A stretch of DNA of 64,000 nt from JAAYYM01 sp964631375 (GCA_964631375.1 CAZVYQ010000011.1:1-64000); one strand, 5' to 3'; shown: positions 35,733 to 45,350, counted from the stretch's first letter. The notes: generated by a model from the letters alone, not told the origin. Numbers and translations: made by a program.

Positions 35733-36911
35733 ATGCTCATGAAATTATACGATAATAAAAAAATCTGGCTGTTTCTCTATATTGTATTTGGTATCTTGGC
35801 AGTGATATCACTGCTTCAGGGATGTAAAAATGCGATTGAGGTCAGTCAGGATTTTCAATGGGATGCTGCAAAAGCGATTACGCTTAGGATCAATCCCTAT
35901 ATTGAGTCCATGACACCAACCGGTATATTGGAGCAGTATCATTGGGAGGATTATTGCCTGCAAATGGAGGCCAATCAGTTTCCGTCACTTTTGATGTTAC
36001 TGTTTCCATACACACTTTTACCGCCGCTCATAGCCAGATATGCATGGCTGGCATCTAATCTGATCTTGACGGGGCTTATGATCATATTACTGAGAAGTAC
36101 CTTTTTGAAGGGGCTGGACAGACGTTTATTTATGCTGTTGATGCTGTTTATGATCTCCGGAACCCCATATCGCAATCAGCTTGGTGTAGGACAGCATACC
36201 ATCTTTTCCTTTTGTTTCTTTCTTGCCGCAGTTTGGTTTAGTATGAGAGATGAGGAAAGTAGAAAAGCGGGATATCAGGTCGGAACTGTTTTGTGTCTGG
36301 CAGTCAGTTATTTCAAATATACACTGACGGTGCCACTGGCATTGTATTTTGTCTATAAACGAAAGTGGAAGGAACTGCTGTTATCTGTTTCCATCCATGT
36401 TGTGATGACGATATTCGCTGCTTTTTGGCTGAAGGAAAGTTTTCTAAATATGATTTTGCAGCCGTTACTGGTTTCAAAAGCTCTGGCAGCACAGGGAGGC
36501 ATCGATCTGGGAGCTTTGCTTCATGGATCGTCGATTGCATTTATCATAGCAGGCATTCTGATGGTGGTACTGTTGATCATGATGATTATCATGCCAAAGG
36601 GATCAGATGCATTGGTGATCAGTGTATTGGCCTTGGTATCTCTGATTATTACCTATCACAGAACATATGATTTTTTTGTGTTGGTGGTTGTGGCAGCATT
36701 GTTTGCTGAATGGAATACTCTGGGATTACAATTAAAAACGGGTATTGATAAGGTGTTGACAGGATTTTATATTGTCTTGATGATTGCCATAAATTATGTG
36801 TTGAGAATTTTCAGCGAAGCACAACCGTCACTGATCTGTGTCGGAACGTTGTATTACGCGTTCACGTTGTGTATACTGTACTTAGGAATACGGAGGATAA
36901 CAAACAAATGA
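35733..36911 (+). CDS. GT87-like membrane glycosyltransferase (DUF2029)
   Basis: 392 residues, about nine membrane segments. After segment 1 the loop SQDFQWDAAKAI resembles the acidic loop of DUF2029/GT87 enzymes, which use polyprenyl-phosphate sugars as donors on the outer face. The following GtrA gene overlaps its stop codon. It may add a side branch to the exported glycan. The family call rests on the loop motif and topology. Confidence 0.7.
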   Translation: MLMKLYDNKKIWLFLYIVFGILAVISLLQGCKNAIEVSQDFQWDAAKAITLRINPYIESMTPTGILEQYHWEDYCLQMEANQFPSLLMLLFPYTLLPPLIARYAWLASNLILTGLMIILLRSTFLKGLDRRLFMLLMLFMISGTPYRNQLGVGQHTIFSFCFFLAAVWFSMRDEESRKAGYQVGTVLCLAVSYFKYTLTVPLALYFVYKRKWKELLLSVSIHVVMTIFAAFWLKESFLNMILQPLLVSKALAAQGGIDLGALLHGSSIAFIIAGILMVVLLIMMIIMPKGSDALVISVLALVSLIITYHRTYDFFVLVVVAALFAEWNTLGLQLKTGIDKVLTGFYIVLMIAINYVLRIFSEAQPSLICVGTLYYAFTLCILYLGIRRITNK

Positions 36912-37435
36912 ATCAAAAGGAAAAAAGGGATAAATTGGTCAAACAGATCTTGAAATTCGGAGTGGTTGGAGGACTGGCATTCCTGATTGACTTTGTTGTA
37001 TATACGATCGTGTTGTCCGTACTGGACTGGGAGTATGGTTACTTAATTGCAGGTTTTGCAGGCTTTACGATTTCTCTGATATTTAATTATCTTGCAAGCA
37101 TGGCATTTGTATTCACACGCAAGGATGACGTAGACAGAAAGAAGGAATTTGCAGTTTTTCTGTTGCTGAGTCTGGTTGGCATGGGAATCAACACGTTGGT
37201 GTTATGGTTGTGTGTGGATGTGATATATGCGTATGTACACTGGGTACAGACTGCCACTGCTGCACTGTTTGATCTGCTTGCCGGAATCGGGATCCACATT
37301 TCATCAGTGGAGGATCTGGCGGCTTTGATTGCAAAGTGTGTTGCGACAGGTATCGTTATGGTATATAACTTTATATCCAGAAAAATATTCTTGGAAAAGA
37401 AAGAAGATGAGCTGATTGAACATGAAAATAGCTAA
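36908..37435 (+). CDS. GtrA-family membrane protein (lipid-linked sugar flippase candidate)
   Basis: 175 residues with four membrane segments; the first carries the typical QILKFGVVGGLAFLIDFVV signature and the last region has NFISRKIFL. GtrA proteins are thought to flip undecaprenyl-phosphate sugars for GT-C enzymes. ATG 36908 overlaps the upstream stop (ATGA), with GGAGG at 36892-36896; the longer frame from 36869 lies inside the upstream gene. A loop of about 30 extra residues between segments 3 and 4 makes it longer than the usual 120-150 residues. Confidence 0.88.
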   Translation: MNQKEKRDKLVKQILKFGVVGGLAFLIDFVVYTIVLSVLDWEYGYLIAGFAGFTISLIFNYLASMAFVFTRKDDVDRKKEFAVFLLLSLVGMGINTLVLWLCVDVIYAYVHWVQTATAALFDLLAGIGIHISSVEDLAALIAKCVATGIVMVYNFISRKIFLEKKEDELIEHENS

Positions 37436-38603
37436 AACAAAGAAAAATACAGTATCAGTGAGTATTGCACTTTTACTCATGATATTGTTGGTCGGCTGTG
37501 ATGCCGGTGCAGCTGCGAATGTGGCCGAACCGGCAGTACCTGCTCCGGAGACAACAGTTGCTCCAGAGAATGCGGGTGAAACGACAGTGTCGACAGATAC
37601 AACAGACCCTACTACCGGAAATCTGACAGTCGTTGATGCAACTGACAGGGTTGTGGAGGAGACTCCGGCAGCAGAACAGCCTGAGGAACCGACTCCGACG
37701 CCGGAACCGGAAGAGAACGAAACCGTGATGAAGGATGGCAAGGTAGTTGTGGATATCATTATGTTCATGGGACAGAGCAATATGTCCGGCTGTGGTGGAA
37801 ATGCGGCAGAAGCACCTGTTGTTAAGCCGGGAGCTGCCTATGAATTCCGTGCAATCTCAGATCCGACAAGGCTTTATTCGATCGCGGAGCCTTTTGGAAT
37901 CAATGAAAATCAGGTTGGTGGTATTGTGGAGTATCCGGGTGGCAAGAAGGGTTCTCTGGTTTCTGCATTTGCCAACACCTATTATCAAGAAACCGGTGTC
38001 CCGATGATTGCGGTATCTGCATCAGCAGGGGCTACGACAACGGAGTACTGGTCCAGACAGGCGATCATCTATGACTTTGTGGAACGCCATCAGAGGGCAA
38101 AGATCTGGCTTGAGGGCAATGATTACTATGTCAGAAACCAATATGTCATCTGGCTGCAGGGTGAATCAGATGCTGACAAGGGGATTACGGTAGATCAGTA
38201 TACGCAAAATATGGATAACATCATTCGCCCATTGTTTATCAACGGAATCCAAAAGGTGTTTATCATCAGACCGGGCAGAACGATTGACAAGAGGGATTAT
38301 TTTGATCAGGTCATCAAGGCTCAGACAGAAATGTGTAAAAAGAGCGATTATTATGCATTGGCTTCTACAATGCTCTCAGGTTTTGGAACAACATACATGG
38401 TAGATCAATGGCATTACAATCAAACTGCATTGAATATGCTGGGTGAGGATGCGGCAAAGAATGTTGCATACTTTACAAACAATCGCAAGGAATCCTGTAT
38501 GTATGACTATAAATATCAAAATACCTATATTCCGGAGGGATATGACTATCCGGAGAATACGGTGGTACAGCCGATTACGATTGAGCCGTATCAGGCTGAT
38601 TGA
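37422..38603 (+). CDS. lipoprotein, sialate O-acetylesterase-like (CE6/SGNH)
   Basis: 393 residues. An N-terminal lipoprotein signal ends in the lipobox LLVGC, followed by a Pro/Thr/Glu-rich linker of about 80 residues. The hydrolase domain has block I MFMGQSNMSG with the nucleophile Ser, the WLQGESDA block and a C-terminal DQWHYN with the His of the triad, as in CE6 carbohydrate acetylesterases. It should remove O-acetyl groups from extracellular glycan, perhaps the one made here. ATG 37422 lies inside the end of the GtrA gene. Confidence 0.85.
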   Translation: MKIAKTKKNTVSVSIALLLMILLVGCDAGAAANVAEPAVPAPETTVAPENAGETTVSTDTTDPTTGNLTVVDATDRVVEETPAAEQPEEPTPTPEPEENETVMKDGKVVVDIIMFMGQSNMSGCGGNAAEAPVVKPGAAYEFRAISDPTRLYSIAEPFGINENQVGGIVEYPGGKKGSLVSAFANTYYQETGVPMIAVSASAGATTTEYWSRQAIIYDFVERHQRAKIWLEGNDYYVRNQYVIWLQGESDADKGITVDQYTQNMDNIIRPLFINGIQKVFIIRPGRTIDKRDYFDQVIKAQTEMCKKSDYYALASTMLSGFGTTYMVDQWHYNQTALNMLGEDAAKNVAYFTNNRKESCMYDYKYQNTYIPEGYDYPENTVVQPITIEPYQAD

Positions 38604-38634
38604 TTCGGGCAGATAACGGATCAGGGGGAATTGT

Positions 38635-39417
38635 ATGAAAGATAAGATTTTACTGTTCATTCCGGGCTATAATTGTGAGAAGCAGATCATACGCGTCTTG
38701 GGACAGCTTGATCAAGAGGTAGTGCGATATTTTGATGAGATCATCATGATCAATAACCGCAGTACGGATTGTACAGAGGATGTAGTCAGAGAATTTATCG
38801 GAAAGCATCCGTATATTCCGCTCAAACTGTTGCGTAATCAGGACAATTACGGACTTGGTGGTTCTCATAAGGTTGCTTTTTCCTATGCAAAGGAACATGG
38901 CTTTGATTATGTCGTTGTATTGCATGGAGATGACCAGGGCACGATTACAGATATCCTTCCGGCATTGAGAAGGGGTCTGCACAGAAGGCATGATTGTGTA
39001 TTAGGAGCCAGATTTATGCGTGGTTCGAAATTGACTGGTTATTCAAGCTTTCGTTGCTTTGGAAATGTGATCTATGATTTCCTGTTTGCAGCGGTGGTGA
39101 AAAAGAAGATCTATGATCTTGGCTCAGGCTTAAATATCTACAGTGTCGGGATGCTTCAGAATTCCTTTTATGAGAAATTTCCTGACAATCTAATGTTTAA
39201 TTATTGCATGATATTGGCGAGCCAGTACTATGCACATGATATTTGCTTCTATCCGATCTCATGGAGAGAGGACGATCAGGTATCCAATGTTAAGATGGTC
39301 AGTCAGGCTTATACGGTATTGAAAATGTTATATGAGTATTGGCACAACCCTATGGTGATCGAACAGGATTACAGAGATATAAAAAGAGATGAATATAAGG
39401 CAGATGTGATTGCATGA
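38635..39417 (+). CDS. polyprenyl-phosphate sugar synthase-like GT2 (DPM1 type)
   Basis: 260 residues, one GT-A domain without membrane segments. It contains LFIPGYNCEKQI, INNRSTDCTEDV, NYGLGGSHKVAFSYA and the metal-binding VVLHGDDQG. The pattern matches DPM1/GtrB-like enzymes that make undecaprenyl-phosphate sugars at the cytoplasmic face. It provides a plausible donor for the GtrA and GT-C proteins of this locus. It overlaps the next gene by four bases (ATGA). Confidence 0.85.
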   Translation: MKDKILLFIPGYNCEKQIIRVLGQLDQEVVRYFDEIIMINNRSTDCTEDVVREFIGKHPYIPLKLLRNQDNYGLGGSHKVAFSYAKEHGFDYVVVLHGDDQGTITDILPALRRGLHRRHDCVLGARFMRGSKLTGYSSFRCFGNVIYDFLFAAVVKKKIYDLGSGLNIYSVGMLQNSFYEKFPDNLMFNYCMILASQYYAHDICFYPISWREDDQVSNVKMVSQAYTVLKMLYEYWHNPMVIEQDYRDIKRDEYKADVIA

Positions 39418-40202
39418 AAATGATGATTCTTTGGATGCTCCCTTTGTCGATAATTGGCTTCTTTGCGGTGCATCTTGCAAAAATGATGAGACTCTATTTG
39501 GTCTTGTTGGAACAGAAAATTGAATTTCGAAGATTTGTGCTGATGTATCTGAAAACGACCTTTGTCAATCTGGTGATTCCGTTTAAGCTGGGAGAAATAT
39601 ATAGGATATTCTGTTTTTCCAGAGAAACGAAGGTGTTTCAGATAGGTCTGTTCAGTGTCATCGTTGACCGCTTTTTTGATACCGTAGCATTATTGGTGAT
39701 CTTACTTCCGTTTGAAGTGATGATTACAGGACATGTTACGTGGGTTACGGTTGCCCTGACAGCGGCCGCTGTACTTGCAATCTTTTTGTTTGTTGTATTT
39801 CCGGGGATTTATACATATCTGAATCGCTATATTATCATGAATAAAACATCCTCACGCTCCATGGCTGTCCTGAAGGGATTGGAACGTTCCAGAACCTGGT
39901 ATGATTATGTCAGAAATCTGGTTTCCGGAAGATATGCATTGATCATATTGCTTTCCTGTGCTGCATGGGTGATTGAGGTTGGAGTTTTGTGGTGTCTCGC
40001 TGCCTTGTTTGAACTGCCGTTTGGTGTGAAGGCCTTTTCGAATTATATTGCTGCGATTTTTCTGTCAGGTTCTTCTGAACTGTTGACGACCTATACCTGG
40101 ATTGGTGCAACAGTTATGGGAGTGTTGACAATTACAGGTTATCTTATTATGTTTGCCAGAAGAAAACATACAGGAAGTCAGAAAGGAAACAGTCGGTCAT
40201 AG
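39414..40202 (+). CDS. flippase-like/LPG-synthase-TM domain membrane protein
   Basis: 262 residues, about seven membrane segments. The segment FVNLVIPFKLGEIYRIF, an amphipathic patch with conserved Pro and GE.R, is characteristic of the UPF0104/LPG_synthase_TM family. Members are commonly encoded next to DPM1-like transferases and are suspected of moving lipid-linked sugars, though this is not established. The gene is translationally coupled to the DPM1-like gene. Confidence 0.75.
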   Translation: MKMMILWMLPLSIIGFFAVHLAKMMRLYLVLLEQKIEFRRFVLMYLKTTFVNLVIPFKLGEIYRIFCFSRETKVFQIGLFSVIVDRFFDTVALLVILLPFEVMITGHVTWVTVALTAAAVLAIFLFVVFPGIYTYLNRYIIMNKTSSRSMAVLKGLERSRTWYDYVRNLVSGRYALIILLSCAAWVIEVGVLWCLAALFELPFGVKAFSNYIAAIFLSGSSELLTTYTWIGATVMGVLTITGYLIMFARRKHTGSQKGNSRS

Positions 40203-40215
40203 ACGGGGTGGATCA

Positions 40216-41685
40216 ATGAAGAATATAATAGCCATATATGATGACAGTATCAGACCGGATCAGGACATCCGCTGTATTACGGGTGAAAAGACCTTTGGAG
40301 ATACGATATTTAAGAGAGTGACACTGAAGGAACGCATGGGAAGAAGTATTTGTGGTCTTCCGGGTGTGATGAAATTCTGCGTATATAAGAATACGGAGGA
40401 ACTCAATAAAATCCTGACAGGCTCTACGGCTGAAGCTGGTTCCTGTGTAGTGCTTCATTTATTTTCAAATTTTGGTCTGAAGGATCAGGAGGCATTGAAG
40501 GTACTCATAGAGAAAGCGGGCTTTATCAATGAGAATTACCTGATAGAATGTGATGGCAGACAGGCAGGAGCAATCTTTTCGAGTTACATGAGTTATCGCA
40601 CGTTTTGTGAGCAGTCAGTAGCTGCAGATGATCCGAACTGGTTCAAGAATGCACTGAATGCTTCCGGCTATGAGAAAGTGATGACAGAAGCGTTTTTGGA
40701 TCTGTCAGACATTCACTGCTTCAGACAGTTCATTACAGGAGGCTTTGAGGCACGATTTTTCAATATGCTTGCCGGAGATTCTTATACAGTTACAAAACAG
40801 TCCGTCAACAAGGAAAAATTGAAAAAGGAATATGATTATTATCACTATCTCCCCGAAGATATGAAGATGTGGTATGTCAGACCCTTTCAGTATGAAGAGG
40901 ATGATACAAGTGCTTCCTATCGGATGGAACGGTATCATATGACAGACATCGCGATCCGCTATGTACATGGTGCGATCAGCATAGAGGAGTTTCGTGATAT
41001 TTTGGACAAGCTGTTCTATTTTCTCATGCACAGGACAGAAAAGGAAGTATCCGATGAAGTGTATCGTGCACAGGCACAGGCATTGTATCTGGATAAGGTG
41101 GATCAAAGAATTGCAGAATTGAAGAAACTGCCGGCGTTTGAAAGACTGGATGGACTCATCAGGACGGGAACTGCATTTTCCGGAATTGACGCTGTGATTG
41201 AATGGTATCATTGTATCTATCATAAAATTACGGATCAAAAGACATTCCGGAATGTACTGGTAGTGGGGCATGGTGATCTCTGCTTCTCAAATATTCTGTA
41301 TAATCAGGATGCTTCATTGTTAAAATTGATTGATCCAAGAGGTGCTTCTTCTGAGGATGATCTGTACATGAATCCTTATTATGATATGGCAAAACTGTCT
41401 CATTCTATCTGTGGCTCCTATGATTACTTTAACAGCGATCTGTTTGAGATCAGGCTGGAGGACGATATGCATTTTAGACTGGCAGTCATGGGTGAGCCTG
41501 AACGGGAACAATATCGTGCCGTATTTATGGAGTATTTGACAGCCAATCGGATTGATGTATCTTTGATCAGACTGTATGAAGCATCACTGTTTTTGTCAAT
41601 GCTTCCGCTGCACATTGATCGGGAGAAGAAGGTATTTGCTTTTATTTTGAATGCAATTGATATATTAAAGGAGATTACGGACTGA
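40216..41685 (+). CDS. aminoglycoside-phosphotransferase-like kinase with unknown N-terminal domain
   Basis: 489 residues from ATG 40216 (GGGGTGG site just upstream; a longer frame begins at 40153 inside the previous gene). The C-terminal part has APH-type kinase motifs: VVGHGDLCFSNIL near residue 350 (catalytic HGD....N) and LIDPRG (metal Asp). The first 200 or so residues match nothing I recognise. The next two genes encode an HAD phosphatase and a nucleotidyltransferase, with one base of overlap and four bases of spacing, so the three likely form one pathway that phosphorylates and then activates a small molecule for the glycan. Confidence 0.75.
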   Translation: MKNIIAIYDDSIRPDQDIRCITGEKTFGDTIFKRVTLKERMGRSICGLPGVMKFCVYKNTEELNKILTGSTAEAGSCVVLHLFSNFGLKDQEALKVLIEKAGFINENYLIECDGRQAGAIFSSYMSYRTFCEQSVAADDPNWFKNALNASGYEKVMTEAFLDLSDIHCFRQFITGGFEARFFNMLAGDSYTVTKQSVNKEKLKKEYDYYHYLPEDMKMWYVRPFQYEEDDTSASYRMERYHMTDIAIRYVHGAISIEEFRDILDKLFYFLMHRTEKEVSDEVYRAQAQALYLDKVDQRIAELKKLPAFERLDGLIRTGTAFSGIDAVIEWYHCIYHKITDQKTFRNVLVVGHGDLCFSNILYNQDASLLKLIDPRGASSEDDLYMNPYYDMAKLSHSICGSYDYFNSDLFEIRLEDDMHFRLAVMGEPEREQYRAVFMEYLTANRIDVSLIRLYEASLFLSMLPLHIDREKKVFAFILNAIDILKEITD

Positions 41686-42080
41686 TGGAATACGAAGGGA
41701 TGAGCTTCATATTTGATGTAGACGGAACACTTTGCCCGATCAAGCAAAAGGATGAGGAATATGCAGATCTGGTTCCCTATACAGCGATGGTAGAAAAGCT
41801 TCGTGAGTATAAGAATGGCGGAGCCAAGATCATTCTCTTTACCTCGCGTAACATGAACAGTTATCATGGAAATATCGGACTGATCAATGCCAATACCGCC
41901 AAAGTCATGACAGCCTGGCTGGATCGGTGGGAGATACCCTATGACGAGATCATCTATGGAAAACCGTGGCCGGGTCACAAAGGATTCTATGTGGATGACC
42001 GAACGATCAGGCCGGATGAGTTTCTGACGAAGAGTGTTGAAGAATTGGATGAGATATGCAGAAAGAGCAGGTGTGAATAG
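41685..42080 (+). CDS. HAD-superfamily phosphatase, capsule-locus type
   Basis: 131 residues. Motif I FDVDGTL, motif II FTSRN (Ser/Thr), and motif III/IV represented by GKPWPGHKGFYVDDR. The small size, with no cap domain, resembles the C0-type phosphatases found in capsule gene clusters. The start ATG overlaps the upstream stop by one base (TGATG). It would dephosphorylate an intermediate made by the adjacent kinase or nucleotidyltransferase pathway. Confidence 0.82.
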   Translation: MEYEGMSFIFDVDGTLCPIKQKDEEYADLVPYTAMVEKLREYKNGGAKIILFTSRNMNSYHGNIGLINANTAKVMTAWLDRWEIPYDEIIYGKPWPGHKGFYVDDRTIRPDEFLTKSVEELDEICRKSRCE

Positions 42081-42084
42081 TAAC

Positions 42085-42810
42085 GTGACAATAGTGATTA
42101 CGATGGCAGGGCTGGGTTCCAGGTTTCGCAATGCCGGCTATACAGTACCAAAATACATGATAGAAGCTCGCCAAAAGACTTTGTTTGAATGGTCAATGGA
42201 GAGTCTGGCAGGATTTGCGGATGAGGATAATCTATATGTGTTTATCGTCAGACGTGAGGATCAGGCCGAGCCGTTTATTACTGAGACATGCAGACAGATG
42301 GGGATCTGCCGGATTCAGGTGATCGAGATCGATGCCCCAACAGACGGACAGGCAACAACAGCCATGCTTGCCAATACTGTCTGGGATCCCAAGTCAGCAT
42401 TGTTGATCTATAACATTGATACATATGTAGAAGCAGGAGAAATGAATGAGAATCAGCTGTCGGGAGACGGTTTTATTCCGTGCTTTGGGGCAGAGGGTGA
42501 CCATTGGAGCTTTGTCAGGCTGGACGAATCAGGCAATGCCTGTGAGGTAAGAGAGAAACAGAGAATATCTGATCATTGTACATTGGGTGCATATTATTTT
42601 CGAAGCTGTGCACTTTATGAGCAATTATATCGAGAGTATTATTCGCTTGATTGCAATTTGGAAAAAGGGGAAAAATATGTAGCACCGTTATATAATTATC
42701 TGATCTCAAAGGGTGGAACGGTTTTGATTTCTACTGTGGATCGGGATAAGGTTCATGTACTAGGGACTCCGGAAGAATTGCAGGTATTCATCGATGAAGG
42801 CGAAAGTTAA
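42085..42810 (+). CDS. nucleotidyltransferase of the NTP_transferase family
   Basis: About 241 residues from GTG 42085, four bases after the HAD stop (a longer frame from 42034 overlaps it). The N-terminus ITMAGLGSRFRNAGYTVPKYM is the nucleotide-binding loop, and LIYNIDTYV holds the metal Asp. The closest type is capsule-locus nucleotidyltransferases similar to sugar-phosphate or phosphocholine cytidylyltransferases. Substrate and nucleotide unknown. It overlaps the next GT2 gene by 17 bases. Confidence 0.82.
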   Translation: MTIVITMAGLGSRFRNAGYTVPKYMIEARQKTLFEWSMESLAGFADEDNLYVFIVRREDQAEPFITETCRQMGICRIQVIEIDAPTDGQATTAMLANTVWDPKSALLIYNIDTYVEAGEMNENQLSGDGFIPCFGAEGDHWSFVRLDESGNACEVREKQRISDHCTLGAYYFRSCALYEQLYREYYSLDCNLEKGEKYVAPLYNYLISKGGTVLISTVDRDKVHVLGTPEELQVFIDEGES

Positions 42811-44263
42811 CTCAAGATTTAACAAACAGAATATGGAACGTGGATTCAGATACCTACAGCGAAATGGATTATCTGCGGCATTGTTTAAAGCATCTGAAAG
42901 ACTGTCTCGAGATGAAGCTGAGGCGGACTATGAGACTTGGCTTTTGGAACATCAGCCTGATGATCAGATGTTGCAGGAGCAGCGAAAGACAGTTTTCAAG
43001 AACCGTTACAAGATCAGTATTCTGGTACCGGCATATGAAAGTTCACCCATTTTCCTGCGTGAATTGATCGAATCGGTGATCCGGCAGAGTTATACAGAGT
43101 GGGAGCTATGTATAGCCGACGGATCTACATCAGATGTGGTGAAAAACTGCGTTATGGATCTGATCGGAAAGCATGGAGCAGTGATCGGATGTAATCGTAT
43201 CAAATATCAGAAGCTGGACAAGAATTATGGGATTTCGGTCAATTCTAATAAGGCATTGGAGATGGCAACCGGGGATTATGTAGGTTTGCTGGATCATGAC
43301 GATCTGCTGACTCCTGATGCACTCTATGAGGTGGTCAGTGTGCTGCAGTCCGGAATCTGTGAGGAAGGACGTGTGACTCACAATACGATACGGGCTGTCT
43401 ATTCCGATGAGGATAAGGTAGATGGAACCACCGGAAGGCATTTTGATCATCATATAAAACCGGAATTTAATCTGGATTTGTTACGTACAAATAACTATAT
43501 ATGTCATTTTTTTGTAGTCGATAGCGCGATTGCAAAGAAGTCAGGCGGATTTCGAACAGAATTTAACGGTGCACAGGATCATGATTTTATACTGAGATGT
43601 GTAGAGAATGCCCCCAAAGACAGTGTATGTCATATACCAAAGGTGTTGTATCACTGGCGGGCTCATGAGTATTCCACGGCAGATCACCCAGAGAGTAAGA
43701 TGTATGCCTATGATGCCGGAAAGCGTGCTGTGGAAGCACATCTGGAGCGTATGCTCATCAATGCACAGGTATTATATACACCACACCTTGGCTTTTTCAG
43801 AATCAAGTATGCTCCGTTGAATGCAGAAGTAGCCGTGATGTCCAAGAGTGAGTGGGATGTGGTGAAAATGAGCGATCTCAGTGGGATAGAAGAAGAGTAT
43901 ATCATGGTACTCAATGATAATCTGCATCCTGTTACATCAAAATGGAAACAGGAATTGCTGGGATTGTTTGCACGAGATGATGTGGGTGCTGCAGCGGGAA
44001 AGATACTGGATAAAAAGAACCGCATCGAGAGTGCGGGGTATTCCAGAAATGAAGAAGGAAAACTGACTGCAAATTTTAAGGGATTGAACAGGCATTATTC
44101 GGGATATATGCACAGAGCCAATCTGCAACAGGCGGTAGATGGTCTGCCGCTCGACTGTATGATGATTCGAAAGCAGGCGTTGATCAAGAGCAAAAACGGA
44201 CTGGCAATGTCCAAGGAATATGTTGCAGTGTATGATCCATATGCAGTATTTAAGCGTAAGTAA
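42794..44263 (+). CDS. GT2 glycosyltransferase with degenerate second domain
   Basis: 489 residues. The first GT-A domain is complete (KISILVPAYE, IADGSTSD, LLDHDDLLTPDALYE, YSDEDKVDG, AQDHDFILR). The second, from about residue 345, is shortened and lacks a clear DxD, ending with CMMIRKQALIKSKNG. The layout resembles the tandem enzyme at 31,966 with its second half decayed. Probably a cytoplasmic elongation enzyme of the same polysaccharide. Confidence 0.85.
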   Translation: MKAKVNSRFNKQNMERGFRYLQRNGLSAALFKASERLSRDEAEADYETWLLEHQPDDQMLQEQRKTVFKNRYKISILVPAYESSPIFLRELIESVIRQSYTEWELCIADGSTSDVVKNCVMDLIGKHGAVIGCNRIKYQKLDKNYGISVNSNKALEMATGDYVGLLDHDDLLTPDALYEVVSVLQSGICEEGRVTHNTIRAVYSDEDKVDGTTGRHFDHHIKPEFNLDLLRTNNYICHFFVVDSAIAKKSGGFRTEFNGAQDHDFILRCVENAPKDSVCHIPKVLYHWRAHEYSTADHPESKMYAYDAGKRAVEAHLERMLINAQVLYTPHLGFFRIKYAPLNAEVAVMSKSEWDVVKMSDLSGIEEEYIMVLNDNLHPVTSKWKQELLGLFARDDVGAAAGKILDKKNRIESAGYSRNEEGKLTANFKGLNRHYSGYMHRANLQQAVDGLPLDCMMIRKQALIKSKNGLAMSKEYVAVYDPYAVFKRK

Positions 44264-44296
44264 GACATAATCAGGAAAACAGATGGGATCGAGACG

Positions 44297-45259
44297 ATGG
44301 AAAAAGGAAAAGTGACCGTAATCATACCAAACTACAATGGAATGCCTTATTACAAGAAGTGTCTGGATTCCCTGCGTAAACAGACCTTTGAGGATTTTTG
44401 TGTGATCGTGGTAGATAATGCCTCAGAGGATGGGAGTGCGGATCTGATCAGTGAACAATATCCGGAGGTCAGGCTGATCAGGCTTTCGCAGAATTTTGGC
44501 TTTTCACATGCGGTGAATGAAGGAATCAAGCTGGCGGATACAGAATACATCGTTTTATTAAATAATGATACAGAGGCAACGGATCGTTTTATAGAAGAAC
44601 TGGTGCATGCAATTGACGGCAAGGAGGACGTGTTCTCAGTAGCGGCAAAAATGCTTCAGATGGCACATCCGGACAGAATAGATGGTGCAGGTGATCTATA
44701 CTGTGCATTGGGATGGGCATTTGCTCTTGGAAAAGGAAGAAGTAAAAAGTATTACAGTAAGGAAAGAGCGGTTTTTTCTGCCTGTGCGGGAGCTGCGATT
44801 TACCGTAGGGCAATATTTGAGGCAATCGGATATTTTGATGAATTTCACTTTGCTTATTTGGAGGACGTAGACGTAGGATATCGTGCAAGGATCATGGGAT
44901 ATCGCAACCTTTATACCCCCAATGCAGTGGTATATCATGTGGGAAGTGGTTTTTCGGGCTCCCGTTATAATTCCTTTAAAATCCGTCTGGCCGCCAGAAA
45001 CAGTTGGTATGTGGTATACAAAAACATGCCGTTTTGGCAAATTATTATCAATCTGCCATTTCTATTGATCGGCTTTGGAGTGAAGGCATTATTCTTCATA
45101 TGCAAAGGGTATGGCAGGGAGTATCTGTCAGGTATGAAACGAGGCTATCTGATGTGTACACAAGGAAGAAAATACCCGTATTCCAGTCGCTTTTTTAAGA
45201 ATTATGTGAATATACAGTTGGAACTTTGGTGGAATATGGTACGTAGACTTTGCGGATAA
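44297..45259 (+). CDS. GT2 glycosyltransferase, rhamnosyltransferase-like
   Basis: 320 residues: VTVIIPNYNG, VIVVDNASEDGS, LNNDTEAT (metal site), GAAIYRRAIFEAIGYFDE and FAYLEDVDVGYRARIMGY, the series typical of rhamnosyltransferase-type GT2 enzymes. The C-terminal 90 residues contain a hydrophobic stretch (IIINLPFLLIGFGVKALFF) that probably associates with the membrane. It ends the first co-directional block; a possible promoter follows before the next gene. Confidence 0.88.
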   Translation: MEKGKVTVIIPNYNGMPYYKKCLDSLRKQTFEDFCVIVVDNASEDGSADLISEQYPEVRLIRLSQNFGFSHAVNEGIKLADTEYIVLLNNDTEATDRFIEELVHAIDGKEDVFSVAAKMLQMAHPDRIDGAGDLYCALGWAFALGKGRSKKYYSKERAVFSACAGAAIYRRAIFEAIGYFDEFHFAYLEDVDVGYRARIMGYRNLYTPNAVVYHVGSGFSGSRYNSFKIRLAARNSWYVVYKNMPFWQIIINLPFLLIGFGVKALFFICKGYGREYLSGMKRGYLMCTQGRKYPYSSRFFKNYVNIQLELWWNMVRRLCG

Positions 45260-45286
45260 ATTTAATAAAAATTTAATCTGTATGAG

Positions 45287-45315
45287 TTGCCCTTTGCACT
45301 AAATTATTGTAATAT
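45287..45315 (+). promoter_or_regulatory. candidate promoter of the initiating transferase gene
   Basis: TTGCCC at 45287-45292, 17 bases, TAATAT at 45310-45315, each four of six to consensus, with AT-rich sequence just upstream. The only gap of more than 60 bases in this part of the locus. Confidence 0.4.
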
Positions 45316-45350
45316 AGAGCGATGGGCAGACTTTTTAAAGGGTGACCGTT

